Shown: positions 7,525 to 14,960 of the stretch, in pieces
How positions within the stretch are numbered: the stretch's first letter is position 1
How the letters are laid out: each line of letters opens with the position of its first letter
DNA from: Candidatus Albibeggiatoa sp. nov. BB20
Lineage (GTDB): Bacteria; Pseudomonadota; Gammaproteobacteria; Beggiatoales; Beggiatoaceae
Direction: 5' to 3'
NCBI GenBank assembly: GCA_016744725.1
Contig: JADGDW010000057.1
Span: forward strand, 1-24,122
Length of the DNA: 24,122 nt
Notes under the pieces: model-generated
The model's database searches: none
Seen by the model: only the letters and a program-made list of their open reading frames with translations
What the model was told of the DNA's origin: nothing
Made by a program: the position numbers and the translations under genes

Positions 7525-7530
7525 TACAAT
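7525..7530 (+). promoter_or_regulatory. Possible extended -10 element
   Basis: TGCTACAAT matches an extended -10 (TGn plus TACAAT at 7525-7530). No clear -35 is seen. If used, transcription would start at about 7536-7538, at the ATG of the following gene, giving a leaderless message. This agrees with the lack of a ribosome-binding site there. I see no recognisable MerR/CueR dyad. Confidence 0.28.
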
Positions 7531-7536
7531 AAAACC

Positions 7537-7866
7537 ATGACACGCACGATCGCTGTACTTTTTATTATCATTGCACTTCATGCACAGCAATTAGTTGTAT
7601 ATGTAGGGCTTGCATCGTGTGAACATTTACAAACTCAAATTGAACAACCTGCCTGTCATCAAACTCAAACCAATCCACAGCAACAAGACAATTTCTGTCA
7701 ACATTGTTTTAATTGCGAACTATGCCAAGTAGTTAGTTTTAACTTCTCTTCCGATTTTACCAAAACCTTAAGCATTGCCTTATCTCACACATTGAACAGC
7801 TTCAATCCCGCCCATTTCTATCAATTTTTTCCTCAAACCTTATTACGTCCCCCGCAAAAATTCTGA
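7537..7866 (+). CDS. Small exported Cys-rich protein of the copper locus
   Basis: A 109-residue protein with a hydrophobic N-terminus (residues 5-24) that could be a signal peptide or anchor, then cysteines at 28 and 40 and a run CQHCFNCELC (C54, C57, C60, C63), a CxxCxxCxxC array suited to binding soft metals. The C-terminal half has several His and aromatic residues. Small Cys- or His-rich exported proteins such as CopL, CzcI and DUF2946 members are common first genes in metal-efflux operons. I do not recognise this one as a definite member of any of these. It precedes the CusB gene by 83 bases on the same strand, so they are probably co-transcribed. A metal-binding or regulatory role is inference. 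No ribosome-binding site precedes the ATG. Confidence 0.62.
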   Translation: MTRTIAVLFIIIALHAQQLVVYVGLASCEHLQTQIEQPACHQTQTNPQQQDNFCQHCFNCELCQVVSFNFSSDFTKTLSIALSHTLNSFNPAHFYQFFPQTLLRPPQKF

Positions 7867-7949
7867 GCCAAATTAAAAAGTAATAAAAACAGGAGTGCGG
7901 AATTTATTCTGCCCTTTACATTATCTATTTTTATACTCAGGAGATTTTT

Positions 7950-9335
7950 ATGCGTATTCTCACGCTTTGTCTGCTGCTATTACTCGCCGCGTGCAGTAAT
8001 GAGCAATCGACTCAAGAAAACGACCCTCATGCAGGTCATAACCATGCAATGCAATCAGAAATATCAGAGACTTATGTTTGTCCCATGCACCCGCATATCG
8101 TGCGAGACGAAGAAGGCACTTGCCCGATTTGCGGCATGAATTTAGTTAAAAAGAAAGTCCAACCCGTATCCAATCTAAACTTAAGCCCAACAAAATCCCA
8201 ATCTAAATTTGTCTGCCCTATGCACCCGCAGATTGTGCGAGATGAAGAAGGTACTTGTCCGATTTGCGGCATGAATTTAGTTGAAAAACAGATTGAACCA
8301 CAACAAACAGGTTTACCAACAATCACCATTAGTCCTGCTGTTATGCAAAATATGGGGGTACGGACTGCCAAAGTGAAAAAAGGTCGGATGTGGAAATTTA
8401 TCAAAACCGTTGGGCATGTGGCTTATAACGAAGATAAATTAATTCATGTGCATCCGCGTGCCACTGGTTGGGTGGAAAAGCTCAATATTCGGCGAGAAGG
8501 CGACCCGATTAAAAAAGGCAATATTTTATTACGTTTTTATTCTCCCGAGATTTTAGAAGCTCAACAAGATTTGATCGTTGCACTGCGTTTAAATCAAAGG
8601 CTCTCAGGTTTGAGCAATAAACAACAGCGTGATTTAGCAAAAAATCGCCTACGCCTGTTAGATGTGCCTGAACCAACCATCAGTCGAATTGCCAAAAACC
8701 TGAAATCTGAAAATAACACCGCGATGCTTTCTCCTCAATCTGGGATTGTGACCAAGCTCAATATTCGTGAAGGCATGTATATCACGCCGAGTACAGAACT
8801 GCTTACGATTACAGATTTATCAACAGTTTGGGTTATTGTTGATGTTTATGAATATCAGCTTGATTGGATAAAAAAAGGCTTAGACGCAAAAATTACCATT
8901 CCTGCGCTACCAAATCAAAAATGGGAAGGCAAAATTGATTATATTTATCCTGAATTAAATCCGCAAACTCGTACCTTGCAAGTCCGTTTAGCCTTTAAAA
9001 ATAAGGGATTGGTTTTAAAACCTAATATGTTTGCTCAAGCAGTGATTTATGGCGGCGCGAAACCCAATATTTTGAAAATTGATCGACAAGCTTTGATTGT
9101 TACGGGTGAACGTGAAGCGGTGGTTTTAGCCTTAGGCGATGGGAAATTTAAATCGGTTGATGTTAAAACAGGAATGCGCAATAAAGATGAAGTCGAGATT
9201 TTATCAGGTCTGAAAGCAGGCGATAAAATTGTAATGTCTGGACAGTTTTTGATTGATTCTGAAGCCAATTTGCAAGCCAGTTTTATGCGAATGGGTGATG
9301 CTGAAAAGCAAGGAGACAGTCATGCACATCATTAA
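7950..9335 (+). CDS. cusB: CusB-type periplasmic adaptor with two heavy-metal-binding modules
   Basis: A 461-residue RND adaptor (membrane fusion protein). The N-terminus is a lipoprotein signal (LLAAC, lipid on Cys15), so it is tethered to the inner membrane facing the periplasm. After a His-rich stretch (HAGHNHAM) come two copies of the heavy-metal-binding module (YVCPMHPHI...TCPICGMNL at about 42-66, and FVCPMHPQI...TCPICGMNL at about 87-111). The CusB core follows: a lipoyl-like half, helical hairpin, the second lipoyl half (SPQSGIVTKLNIREG) and the beta-barrel and membrane-proximal domains. The tail ends HAHH. It should link CusA to an outer-membrane channel and hand over Cu(I) or Ag(I). 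The ribosome-binding site is CAGGAG before ATG 7950. Duplicated modules are not unusual in this family, but many members have one or none. Confidence 0.93.
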   Translation: MRILTLCLLLLLAACSNEQSTQENDPHAGHNHAMQSEISETYVCPMHPHIVRDEEGTCPICGMNLVKKKVQPVSNLNLSPTKSQSKFVCPMHPQIVRDEEGTCPICGMNLVEKQIEPQQTGLPTITISPAVMQNMGVRTAKVKKGRMWKFIKTVGHVAYNEDKLIHVHPRATGWVEKLNIRREGDPIKKGNILLRFYSPEILEAQQDLIVALRLNQRLSGLSNKQQRDLAKNRLRLLDVPEPTISRIAKNLKSENNTAMLSPQSGIVTKLNIREGMYITPSTELLTITDLSTVWVIVDVYEYQLDWIKKGLDAKITIPALPNQKWEGKIDYIYPELNPQTRTLQVRLAFKNKGLVLKPNMFAQAVIYGGAKPNILKIDRQALIVTGEREAVVLALGDGKFKSVDVKTGMRNKDEVEILSGLKAGDKIVMSGQFLIDSEANLQASFMRMGDAEKQGDSHAHH

Positions 9336-9353
9336 TTATTTTCGATTATTTTT

Positions 9354-9563
9354 TTATTCACCTGAAATATTTGGATTTTTAGTAGGTGTAATTACGGCAA
9401 CTTCTCGATTGTTTTCATCTAAAAGATTCAAGTTTTTAGTGGGAGTTACTACTGCGATTTCTTGGTTGTTTTCATCAAGAATAGATATTGTATTACCCAG
9501 CTTGATTTGTTCTACAAGCCAAGGAACTGAGCGTTCCAACTCTTCTAAAGTAATTGAAAGCAT
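9354..9563 (-). CDS. Antitoxin-like small protein (Phd/YefM-type), antisense within the cus locus
   Basis: A 69-residue frame on the opposite strand, in the 273-bp gap between cusB and cusA. It starts MLSITLEELERSVPWLVEQI and continues with GNTISILDENNQEIAV, the pattern of Phd/YefM-like antitoxin N-termini (a short strand, a helix, then a strand pair ending in a VxxP-like turn). ATG 9563 is preceded by AAGAGG at good spacing. A GTG at 9590 would add nine residues. Its second half is a tandem duplication of 19 residues: bases 9369-9425 and 9426-9482 encode two versions of the LDENN(Q/R)E(I/V)AV(V/I)TPTKN block. No toxin gene adjoins it. It might be an orphan antitoxin, or a decaying insert in the metal operon. 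Confidence 0.55.
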   Translation of the reverse strand: MLSITLEELERSVPWLVEQIKLGNTISILDENNQEIAVVTPTKNLNLLDENNREVAVITPTKNPNISGE

Positions 9564-9608
9564 AATCAACAACCTCTTAAAAACAATCACACATAAGGAG
9601 AGTGTAGC

Positions 9609-12600
9609 ATGTTAGCCAAACTCATCCAGTGGTCAATTTATAATCGATTTTTAGTGTTGATGGCAACCATCATGCTCACTGTACTCGGTTGGAATGCACT
9701 GAAAAACACCCCGCTCGACGCGATTCCAGACCTATCCGATGTGCAAGTGATTATCAAAACGTCTTACGCGGGACAATCGCCACAAGTGGTTGAAGATCAA
9801 GTGACTTATCCGATTACCACCACCATGTTATCCGTCCCCAAAGCCAAAGTGGTGCGCGGTTACTCATTTTTCGGTGACTCTTATGTGTACGTCATTTTTG
9901 AAGATGGGACAGATTTATACTGGGCGCGATCACGGGTTTTAGAATACCTCAACCAAGCCGCCGCTGATTTACCCGCAGGCGTACAACCCCGTTTAGGGCC
10001 CGATGCAACAGGCGTGGGCTGGGTGTATTCCTACGCGCTGGTGGACAAAACCAATCAACATGACTTAGCTCAATTACGCAGCTTGCAAGACTGGTTCTTA
10101 AAATATGAATTGCAAACCGTTGAAGGCGTGGCAGAAGTCGCTACTGTGGGCGGTATGGTCAAGCAATATCAAATTATCGTAGACCCTGATAAATTAAGAA
10201 CTTACGGGATTCATTTAGCCCAAGTCAAACAAGCGGTTCAAAACGCAAATCAAGAAGTCAGCGGTTCAGTGATTGAATTAGCAGAAGCCGAATATATGAT
10301 TCGTACCAAAGGTTATTTGTCTAATATCAAACAGATAGAAACCATTCCCGTTGCGATTAATCCCAGTGGTACGCCGTTGTTGATTCGAGATATTGCCACG
10401 GTGCAACTTGGTGGTGAAATGCGTCGCGCGGTGGCGGATTTGGATGGTGAAGGCGAAATCACAGGCGGGATTATCGTGATGCGTTACGGTGAAAATGCGC
10501 TGTCAGTGATTGCTAAAGTGAAGGAGAAATTGCAGCAATTGCAAGCAGGTTTACCTAAAGGTGTAGAGATAATTGAAACTTATGACCGTTCCACCCTAAT
10601 TTTAAGTGCAGTGGATAATTTAAAGCATAAATTGCAAGAAGAATTCATTGTTGTCGCGTTAGTTTGTTTGATTTTTCTATTTCACTTGCGTTCTGCTTTG
10701 GTGGCGATTATTACCTTGCCAATTGGGATTTTAATTGCGTTTATTATTATGCAATCTCAAGGGATTAACGCCAATATCATGTCATTGGGTGGTATTGCGA
10801 TTGCGATTGGTGCGATGGTGGATGCAGCGATTGTAATGATAGAAAATGCACATAAACACATTGAACATTGGAAGCATGATAATAAAGGTAAAAAACTCAG
10901 TTCTGAACAACATTGGCAATTAATCGCAGATGCTGCAACCGAAGTTGGGCCTGCATTATTTTTCTCATTGTTAATTATCACTTTAAGCTTTATCCCAGTT
11001 TTTTCATTAGAAGCACAAGAAGGACGTTTGTTTTCACCTTTAGCTTATACCAAAACCTATGCAATGGCAGCCGCCGCAGGCTTATCTGTCACGCTTGTAC
11101 CCGTGTTAATGGGCTATTTTATTCGTGGTTGGATTCCTAGTGAAAAGCAAAATCCTATCAGTTTGATTTTAATATTTATTTATAAACCTTTATTAACTTT
11201 AGTTTTATTTATGCCTAGAACGACCGTTTTCATTGCCTTTTTAATCATGTTAACGCTATTCATACCATTGCAAGGGATTGGCGGTTTACTCACACCTGTA
11301 AAATTACCTTTACAAGCAGTTGAACCGATTACCAAACAATGGGCAGAAATTGAAACTTATCGACAACAAAGTGTTGAGCAATTAACTGAATGGCAAGCAG
11401 ATTTAACACGATATTGGAAAACCACTTTTGTAGATATTCCGTTATTGAAAAAAATGGCATCAGGTTTAGGCACAGAGTTTATGCCTGAATTATACGAAGG
11501 TGATTTAATGTATATGCCAACCACCTTACCGGGGGTGTCTATCGGCAAAGCACAACAGTTATTGCAGCAAACTGATCGTCTTATTGCTACTTTTCCTGAA
11601 GTTGAACGGGTTTTTGGTAAAGTTGGGCGTGCAGACACAGCAACTGACCCCGCGCCGCTGACCATGATTGAGACCTTGATTCAACTCAAACCACAATCCG
11701 AATGGCGTGAAGGCATGACCATTGACAAGTTGATTGAGGAGCTTGATGCAACAGTGAAATTCCCTGGATTAACCAATGCTTGGGTGATGCCGATTAAAAC
11801 CCGTATTGATATGTTGGCGACAGGGATTAAAACGCCTGTGGGGATTAAAGTCGCGGGTGAAGATTTGAAAATCATTGAAGAGGTGGGACAACAAATTGAG
11901 CAAGTTTTGATGACGATTGATGGCACAATTTCGGCGTATTCTGAACGGGTTACGGGTGGTCGTTATGTGGAAATCGTGCCTAATCGGGAGCAAATGGCAA
12001 GATTTGGCTTAAATATCTCTGATGTTAATTTATTGGTCAGTTCTGCAATGGGCGGGGCGAATATTACTGAGACGGTGGAAGGTTTAGAACGTTATCCTGT
12101 TAATTTACGTTTTCCGAGAGAAATTCGGGATAATGTAGAAAAAATCAAATTATTACCCATTATCACCCCAACAGGCGCACATATTACCTTGAACCAAGTG
12201 GCAACAGTTAAAATTGTTGATGGCGCACCGATGTTAAAAAGTGAAAATGCGCGGCTCAATGGTTGGACATTTGTTGATATTCGAGGGGTGGATTTAGGTA
12301 CATATATCAAACAGGCGCAGCAGATTGTACAGCAACAGGTTGATTTACCAGCAGGTTATTCGATTACATGGTCGGGGCAATATGAGTATATGTTACGCGC
12401 TCAAGAGAAACTCAATCAGGTTGTGCCGTTCACTTTGGTGATTATTTTGTTGTTGTTATATCTGACATTTTCCAATATGACCGAGGCTCTGATTGTGATG
12501 GCGACCTTGCCTTTTGCGTTGGTGGGGGGCTTTTGGTTGTTGTTTTTATTGGATTTTAATTTGTCGGTGGCGGTGGCAGTGGGTTTTATTGCCTTGGCGG

Positions 12601-12929
12601 GCGTGGCGGCGGAATTTGGCGTGGTGATGTTGGTATATTTGGATAATGCCTTGAAAGCGGCTAAAAAGACGCAGCAGTTGAATAATCGAAAACAGTTACG
12701 TGCGGCAATTATGGACGGTGCGGTGATGCGAGTACGTCCGAAAGCGATGACGGTGGCGGTGATTATTGCAGGTTTAATTCCAATTATGCAAGGGCATGGC
12801 ACAGGTTCAGAGGTGATGCAACGGATTGCTGCGCCAATGGTTGGGGGAATGATTACCGCACCGTTGTTGTCGTTGTTTGTTGTGCCTGCGGTTTATTTAT
12901 TGTGGAAGCAGAAAGGACTGAAAAAGTAA
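9609..12929 (+). CDS. cusA: CusA-type heavy-metal efflux RND transporter (Cu+/Ag+)
   Basis: A 1106-residue inner-membrane RND pump of the heavy-metal subclass, with 12 membrane segments and two large periplasmic loops. Three methionines, M636 (DLMYMP), M686 (LTMIET) and M735 (RIDML), keep the exact spacing (50 and 49) of the E. coli CusA copper-binding triad M573/M623/M672. The proton-relay Asp405 in GAMVDAAIVMIEN is also present. This supports monovalent copper or silver as substrate rather than zinc or cobalt. The protein is about 60 residues longer than E. coli CusA. The excess lies at about 556-618, between the membrane segment before IGG and the conserved EFMPEL, and looks helical and charged. 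The ribosome-binding site is AAGGAGA. It should work with the CusB gene upstream. No cusC-like gene is seen nearby. Confidence 0.95.
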   Translation: MLAKLIQWSIYNRFLVLMATIMLTVLGWNALKNTPLDAIPDLSDVQVIIKTSYAGQSPQVVEDQVTYPITTTMLSVPKAKVVRGYSFFGDSYVYVIFEDGTDLYWARSRVLEYLNQAAADLPAGVQPRLGPDATGVGWVYSYALVDKTNQHDLAQLRSLQDWFLKYELQTVEGVAEVATVGGMVKQYQIIVDPDKLRTYGIHLAQVKQAVQNANQEVSGSVIELAEAEYMIRTKGYLSNIKQIETIPVAINPSGTPLLIRDIATVQLGGEMRRAVADLDGEGEITGGIIVMRYGENALSVIAKVKEKLQQLQAGLPKGVEIIETYDRSTLILSAVDNLKHKLQEEFIVVALVCLIFLFHLRSALVAIITLPIGILIAFIIMQSQGINANIMSLGGIAIAIGAMVDAAIVMIENAHKHIEHWKHDNKGKKLSSEQHWQLIADAATEVGPALFFSLLIITLSFIPVFSLEAQEGRLFSPLAYTKTYAMAAAAGLSVTLVPVLMGYFIRGWIPSEKQNPISLILIFIYKPLLTLVLFMPRTTVFIAFLIMLTLFIPLQGIGGLLTPVKLPLQAVEPITKQWAEIETYRQQSVEQLTEWQADLTRYWKTTFVDIPLLKKMASGLGTEFMPELYEGDLMYMPTTLPGVSIGKAQQLLQQTDRLIATFPEVERVFGKVGRADTATDPAPLTMIETLIQLKPQSEWREGMTIDKLIEELDATVKFPGLTNAWVMPIKTRIDMLATGIKTPVGIKVAGEDLKIIEEVGQQIEQVLMTIDGTISAYSERVTGGRYVEIVPNREQMARFGLNISDVNLLVSSAMGGANITETVEGLERYPVNLRFPREIRDNVEKIKLLPIITPTGAHITLNQVATVKIVDGAPMLKSENARLNGWTFVDIRGVDLGTYIKQAQQIVQQQVDLPAGYSITWSGQYEYMLRAQEKLNQVVPFTLVIILLLLYLTFSNMTEALIVMATLPFALVGGFWLLFLLDFNLSVAVAVGFIALAGVAAEFGVVMLVYLDNALKAAKKTQQLNNRKQLRAAIMDGAVMRVRPKAMTVAVIIAGLIPIMQGHGTGSEVMQRIAAPMVGGMITAPLLSLFVVPAVYLLWKQKGLKK

Positions 12930-12946
12930 TTTAAAGAGACTATTTA

Positions 12947-12979
12947 TACTCCGTTTCCACAAATAGCGGGAGCGGAGTA
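12947..12979 (+). terminator. Hairpin after cusA
   Basis: TACTCCG (12947-12953) pairs with CGGAGTA (12973-12979), a perfect 7-bp stem with a 19-nt loop, 17 bases after the cusA stop. No T tract follows (the next bases are A-rich), so it is a terminator candidate only. Confidence 0.35.
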
Positions 12980-13015
12980 AAATAAAAAACATGATCTTAA
13001 CAAGAGCAATATGGT

Positions 13016-13246
13016 ATGGATTTATTAAAACGTATTACAATTAATTCAAACATTTGTCATGGTAAGCTTTGCATTCGTGGTTTGCGCTATCCTGTTGAAA
13101 TGATACTTGAATTAATGAGTGTTGGTATGAGTCATGAGGAGATTTTGGCAGACTATGAAGATTTAGAGCATGAGGATATTCTTGCCTGTTTGCATTACGC
13201 TACACAAGTGATAAAAACTAAGAAAACTGATGAGTTTGCAGCATGA
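13016..13246 (+). CDS. DUF433 family antitoxin (VapB45-like)
   Basis: A 76-residue protein with the full DUF433 pattern: RITINSNICHGKLCIRGLRY near the start, a middle helix, the turn MSHEEILADYEDLEHEDILA and a C-terminal helix. DUF433 is a winged-helix type domain and is the usual antitoxin partner of DUF5615 PIN-like toxins. The downstream toxin frame starts at ATG 13243, overlapping this gene's stop (ATGA), the classic translational coupling. ATG 13016 was chosen because it gives the family N-terminus. The upstream ribosome-binding site is weak. Confidence 0.85.
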   Translation: MDLLKRITINSNICHGKLCIRGLRYPVEMILELMSVGMSHEEILADYEDLEHEDILACLHYATQVIKTKKTDEFAA

Positions 13247-13530
13247 TGAAGTTTTTAATAGATGCTCAGCTACCACGTCGGTTTGCTTATGGTTTGGAAA
13301 AAGCAGGTGTTCAGGCTAAACACACTTTGGATTTACCACAGAAAAATAGAACATAAGGTAATGAAATATTAATATTATCTATGAAAGAGCAATGGATAGT
13401 GATGACTAAAAATGCTGACTTTGTTGATAGTTTTTGGCTCAAACATGAACTTTATAAACTTTTACTCATTTCAACAGGAAATATTAAGAATGCAGAGTTA
13501 ATGATTGACCATGGAATCCATATTGCCTGA
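13243..13530 (+). pseudogene. DUF5615 PIN-like toxin, nonsense mutation and replaced C-terminus
   Basis: In one continuous frame from ATG 13243, overlapping the antitoxin stop, the translation runs MKFLIDAQLPRRFAYGLEKA, later LDLPQKNRT, then TAA at 13354-13356, then GNEILILSMKEQWIVMTKNA and DFVDSFWLKHELYKLLLIST. This is the DUF5615 pattern: an N-terminal LIDAQLP acidic motif, the DNEI position and TKDADF. The product is cut after 37 codons. At the 3' end the family sequence stops after GNIKNAEL (about 13500). What follows belongs to the antisense ygiQ fragment, so the last 20-odd codons were replaced. The RNA-cleaving toxin of this pair is therefore dead, while its antitoxin is intact. Confidence 0.75.
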
Positions 13531-13941
13531 AGTCACGCCCCAAAATAAATTGGGTTTCCCTAAGATTTTAAATGCAGCGGCACTGAGCCAATCGGGTTGC
13601 GCGATAATCCCGACTCGAAATCCTTGCGATTCTAACAGCCGTCCGATCAACGCCATGCCAAAACTATAGTCAATTCTGGTTTATGTGTTAGGACTGGTAG
13701 TCCTTTTATACTTTAAATATCAATCACTTTTAAAATTGAGGACTGCCAGTCCTATATCACTTTAAAATAAAACGACTATAGGATGATCGACATAGGCATC
13801 GCCCGTGACTAAAATCTCATCGCAGCTATCCCATTCAAGTTCATCCATTTCCACCCGACTCATGGGTAAAACAGGTGCAGTGCCAAAATGTTTTGCCCAA
13901 TAGGGATGATAAGAAAAAATGGATTCGGGGATTTGATTCAT
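13498..13941 (-). pseudogene. ygiQ: ygiQ-like radical-SAM gene, 5' fragment split by a MITE
   Basis: On the minus strand from ATG 13941 the frame reads MNQIPESIFSYHPYW, later WDSCDEILVTGDAYVDHP. It is then interrupted, and resumes after the inserted element with SFGMALIGRLLESQGFRVGI, later GVTSGNMDSMVN. These blocks are the N-terminal part of the YgiQ/UPF0313 radical-SAM family, whose members are about 600-750 residues. Removing the element and one TA joins CAT CCT AGT TTT GGC without a frame change. The fragment stops (HIS-TAA, 13498-13503) at the join to the toxin remnant, long before the radical-SAM CxxxCxxC motif. It keeps only about 109 codons, so it cannot be functional. No ribosome-binding site is evident before the ATG. 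Confidence 0.8.
13665..13780. mobile_element. MITE copy 1 (112 bp plus TA duplication), inside ygiQ fragment
   Basis: The element runs 13667-13778, bounded by TA at 13665-13666 and 13779-13780. The ends are TAGTC and GACTA in inverted orientation. Inside lie two 15-bp inverted motifs, AGGACTGGTAGTCCT-like (13690-13704) and AGGACTGCCAGTCCT (13739-13753), each able to form a small hairpin by itself. There is no coding capacity. The copy at 23435-23550 has the same length in the opposite orientation and differs at about seven positions. TA target duplication and small size fit a miniature element mobilised by an IS630/Tc1-mariner-type transposase. No such transposase lies in the window. Confidence 0.85.
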
Positions 13942-14008
13942 ATTGATAATTAAGCGTTATTTAATTAGGCATTTAATAAATTGTGTCGCCAATCTTAAAA
14001 ATAAATTT

Positions 14009-14101
14009 TACCTTGTAAGATGTTGTTAATTAAAGATTTTTATTATTTTTAGATTAGAATTTGAATGGTTTCTAACTAAAAAATCTTTATTTTGTAAGGT
14101 A
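14009..14101. repeat. Nested imperfect palindrome upstream of the SIR2 gene
   Basis: Three pairs of arms nest inside one another: TACCTT (14009-14014) with AAGGTA (14096-14101), AAAGATTTTT (14032-14041) with AAAAATCTTT (14079-14088), and TTAGATTAGAA (14049-14059) with TTCTAACTAA (14070-14079). The ends are TA, so it may be another small mobile element. Alternatively it could be a regulatory structure in the leader of the gene starting at 14171. The remainder of 13942-14170 is AT-rich with no gene. Confidence 0.5.
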
Positions 14102-14170
14102 TTGCACGACATGAGATTTAGATATTGTTTAAAATCACCTCATAATTTATTTAATTGAAGGAATTAGCTT

Positions 14171-14914
14171 ATGTCATCAAATACGATTCCATTTGAACTG
14201 ATCGAGACAATAAAACAAGCTAAACATATTGTGGTTTTTACAGGAGCAGGTATTTCAGCTGAAAGCGGTGTGCCAACCTTTAGGGATGCTCAAATAGGTT
14301 TGTGGGCAAAATATGATCCTGTTGAACTCGCAACCCCAGAGGCTTTTCAACGTGATCCAAGGTTAGTTTGGGATTGGTATGCGTGGCGTAGAGAAATGAT
14401 TAATGCAGTTAAACCTAATTTAGGCCATTTTGCACTGATTGATTTAGCTAAAAAAATGCCGCAATTTACCTTAATTACCCAAAACGTAGACGGCTTACAT
14501 CAACAAGCGGGTAGCGAAAATGTCATTGAATTACATGGCAATATCCATCGGATTAAATGTGCAAGCCAACAAAATATTGTCGAAAATTGGCAACAGCTAG
14601 ACGGCTCACCGCCACAATGCCCTTTGTGTGGTGATAACTTACGCCCTGATATTGTTTGGTTTGGCGAAGCATTGCCCGTTGACGCAATTTCCAGTGCATT
14701 CTCAGCCGCTAAACAATGCGATGTTTTATTCAGTATTGGTACATCCAGTTTGGTGCAACCTGCAGCATCAATCCCATTCACAGCACTACAATACGGTGCA
14801 ACAGTAGTCGAAATTAATCCTAACCCAACACCACTAACCGAGCAAGTAACATACTCAATACTAGGTCAAGCAGGTCAAATATTACCTACCTTAATACAAC
14901 AATTGACTGCTTAA
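14171..14914 (+). CDS. cobB: SIR2-family NAD-dependent protein deacylase (CobB-like)
   Basis: A 247-residue sirtuin. It has GAGISAESGVPTFR (25-38) for NAD binding, TQNVDGLH (103-110), and the catalytic His122 in ELHGN. It carries the Tyr70-x-x-Arg73 pair (WYAWR) that marks class III enzymes able to remove succinyl and other acidic acyl groups from lysines. The zinc site is only partly visible: the second pair is Cys150/Cys153 (CPLC), but the first pair shows only Cys130, followed by ASQQ instead of a second cysteine. It should use NAD to deacylate proteins in the cytoplasm. The ribosome-binding site is GAAGGAA before ATG 14171. The gene appears to be transcribed alone. The neighbouring minus-strand gene converges on it. 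Confidence 0.93.
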   Translation: MSSNTIPFELIETIKQAKHIVVFTGAGISAESGVPTFRDAQIGLWAKYDPVELATPEAFQRDPRLVWDWYAWRREMINAVKPNLGHFALIDLAKKMPQFTLITQNVDGLHQQAGSENVIELHGNIHRIKCASQQNIVENWQQLDGSPPQCPLCGDNLRPDIVWFGEALPVDAISSAFSAAKQCDVLFSIGTSSLVQPAASIPFTALQYGATVVEINPNPTPLTEQVTYSILGQAGQILPTLIQQLTA

Positions 14915-14960
14915 CAATAATACATCACGTTGTGTGGAACAGGTCATACCACAGCCCAAA

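Noticed and set aside
8072..8404. 110-codon minus-strand frame inside cusB
   Set aside because: A shadow of the duplicated metal-binding modules; cusB is clearly coding on the other strand.
12991..13044. Short frame starting MILTRAIWYG upstream of the DUF433 gene as a leader peptide
   Set aside because: It overlaps the start of the DUF433 gene in another frame, with no ribosome-binding site or regulatory codon pattern.
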